Positions 5,204 to 6,355 of a stretch of DNA of 6,355 bases are shown here, one piece after another. The notes below the pieces were generated by a model. The model had not been told where the DNA came from, searched no databases, and worked only from the letters and a program-made list of their open reading frames with translations. Each line of letters starts with the position of its first letter. Position 1 is the stretch's first letter. The position numbers and the translations under genes are program-made. Origin of the DNA: an uncultured Pseudomonadota bacterium (lineage in GTDB: Bacteria > Pseudomonadota > Gammaproteobacteria > Methylococcales > Methylomonadaceae); NCBI GenBank assembly GCA_903904275.1, contig CAIVBX010000228.1:1-6355 (forward strand), in the 5' to 3' direction.

Positions 5204-6355
5204 TTATTCGCCTGATGAACTTTTCATCGTCAATGCAATCCGCTTTCTAGGTGCATCAACTTCCATTACAGTAACTGTCACAACATCACCTGTTTTGACA
5301 ATTTCACGCGGGTCTTTAACGAATTTATCTGCCAGTTGTGAAATATGAACCAAACCATCTTGGTGAACGCCAACATCTACAAACGCTCCGAAATTCGCTA
5401 CGTTCGTTACAACACCTTGCAAACGCATTCCCACTTCTAAATCCGATATTTTTTCAATACCTGCCTTAAATTCAACACTTTTAAATTCAGGTCGCGGGTC
5501 ACGTCCAGGTTTTTCTAACTCTTGTAAAATGTCCGTAACAGTTGGTACGCCAAAATTCTCATTGGTGAAGTTGGCGGCATTTAATCCGCGCAAGAATGCA
5601 GGTTGCCCAATTAAATCTCGAATCGATTTGCCTGTGTGTTTCAGTATGTTTTCAACCACAGGATAGGCTTCAGGATGAACCGCTGACGCATCAAGTGGAT
5701 TATCGCCATTCATAATGCGTAAAAAACCAGCGGCTTGTTCGTAGGCTTTATCGCCTAATCGTGGCACTTTTTTGAGTTGTGAGCGATTTTTAAATGCACC
5801 TTTTTCATTTCGGAATGCGACGATATTTTCACTCACACTCGCTGATAAACCAGACACTTGTTTGAGCAATGACACTGACGCAGTATTCACATCAACGCCA
5901 ACTTTATTCACGCAATCTTCGACGACATTATTTAGCATTTTGGCTAATTGGCTTTGATTGACATCGTGTTGATATTGCCCAACACCAATCGCTTTAGGGT
6001 CAATTTTTACCAATTCTGCTAACGGATCTTGCAAACGTCGTGCAATGGAAACTGCACCACGAATTGAAACGTCTAAATTGGGAAATTCTTTTGCGGCAAG
6101 TTCTGACGCAGAATAAACAGATGCACCTGCTTCTGAAACTACGATTTTGTTAAATTTTAGTTCCGAGTGATGCTTCAACACATCAGCCACTAATGAATCA
6201 GTTTCACGCGACGCTGTACCATTACCAATACTGACAAGTTCAACGTCGTGTTCTGCTATGAGTTTTGCTAACTTTGAAATTGAACCATTCCAATCATTAC
6301 GCGGTTGATGCGGGTAAATGGTGTCGGTTGCAACCACTTTACCTGTTTTATCCAC
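5204..6355 (-). CDS. tex: Tex RNA-binding transcription accessory protein, C-terminal half (partial)
   Basis: The frame is open to the right edge and gives 383 residues of a protein normally about 770-785 long; the 5' half lies outside the window. The GTG at the edge is best read as an internal Val. Counting from the edge, residues 1-115 resemble the YqgF/RNase H-like domain (SIGNGTASRET 42-52, VSEAGASVYSASELA 73-87). The helix-hairpin-helix part covers about 120-225 (DPKAIGVGQYQHDV 119-132, NEKGAFKNRSQLKKVPRLG 183-201, DASAVHPEAYPVV 222-234), and an S1 RNA-binding domain fills about 303-378 (VTNVANFGAFVDVGVHQDGLVHIS). Tex/YhgF is a conserved cytosolic nucleic-acid-binding protein linked to transcription and RNA metabolism. 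The protein stops five residues after the S1 domain (SSSGE), without the basic, low-complexity tail seen in E. coli and Pseudomonas homologues. Adjacent in-frame stops follow. Confidence 0.95.
   Translation of the reverse strand: MDKTGKVVATDTIYPHQPRNDWNGSISKLAKLIAEHDVELVSIGNGTASRETDSLVADVLKHHSELKFNKIVVSEAGASVYSASELAAKEFPNLDVSIRGAVSIARRLQDPLAELVKIDPKAIGVGQYQHDVNQSQLAKMLNNVVEDCVNKVGVDVNTASVSLLKQVSGLSASVSENIVAFRNEKGAFKNRSQLKKVPRLGDKAYEQAAGFLRIMNGDNPLDASAVHPEAYPVVENILKHTGKSIRDLIGQPAFLRGLNAANFTNENFGVPTVTDILQELEKPGRDPRPEFKSVEFKAGIEKISDLEVGMRLQGVVTNVANFGAFVDVGVHQDGLVHISQLADKFVKDPREIVKTGDVVTVTVMEVDAPRKRIALTMKSSSGE

Noticed and set aside
5148..5348. Plus-strand frame starting at ATG 5148 with GGAAG just upstream, running into the antisense of tex.
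   Set aside because: Most of it is the reverse of the conserved tex S1 domain, and the 18 or so codons outside tex match nothing I recognise. The ribosome-like sequence is probably chance in purine-rich DNA.

Overview
The window holds one end of an aryl polyene (APE) pigment biosynthesis cluster next to a housekeeping region. The DNA is AT-rich. The combination of an APE gene set, a Tex protein, a YkgJ-type cysteine-cluster protein and a DUF2835 protein suggests a low-GC proteobacterium, most likely a gammaproteobacterium because DUF2835 is mainly known there. Genus cannot be fixed from this sequence.

Layout. Positions 1-520 (minus strand, cut by the left edge) encode a ketosynthase-like protein of the Ketoacyl-synt_2 type, probably the chain-length-factor partner ApeC. 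A 71-bp divergent intergenic region (521-591) separates it from a plus-strand operon of four overlapping genes: apeO (ketosynthase), apeP (hotdog dehydratase), apeQ (ketoreductase) and apeR (second ketosynthase), 592-4122. A possible 33-codon ORF and a dyad-rich stretch follow (4131-4276). From the right, minus-strand genes converge on this point: partial tex (5204-6355), then a 170-bp gap with a candidate promoter, then ykgJ-like (4530-5033) and a DUF2835 gene (4303-4533), the last two overlapping by ATGA.

How the genes work together. In the APE pathway an aryl starter on an acyl carrier protein is lengthened by repeated malonyl condensation (ApeO with ApeC; ApeR also acts as a ketosynthase), keto reduction (ApeQ) and dehydration (ApeP with ApeI), leaving a conjugated polyene that is moved to the outer membrane. 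The window holds condensing, reducing and dehydrating components but no carrier proteins, ligase, ApeI or exporter. These would be expected to the left, probably downstream of apeC on the minus strand. The tex/ykgJ/DUF2835 side has no evident link to the pigment genes.

Nothing here is clearly a new system. The points most worth a second look are the divergent apeC/apeO arrangement with dyads in the shared control region, the ApeP active site without the usual HFP histidine, and the small ORF overlapping a multi-arm inverted-repeat structure after apeR.
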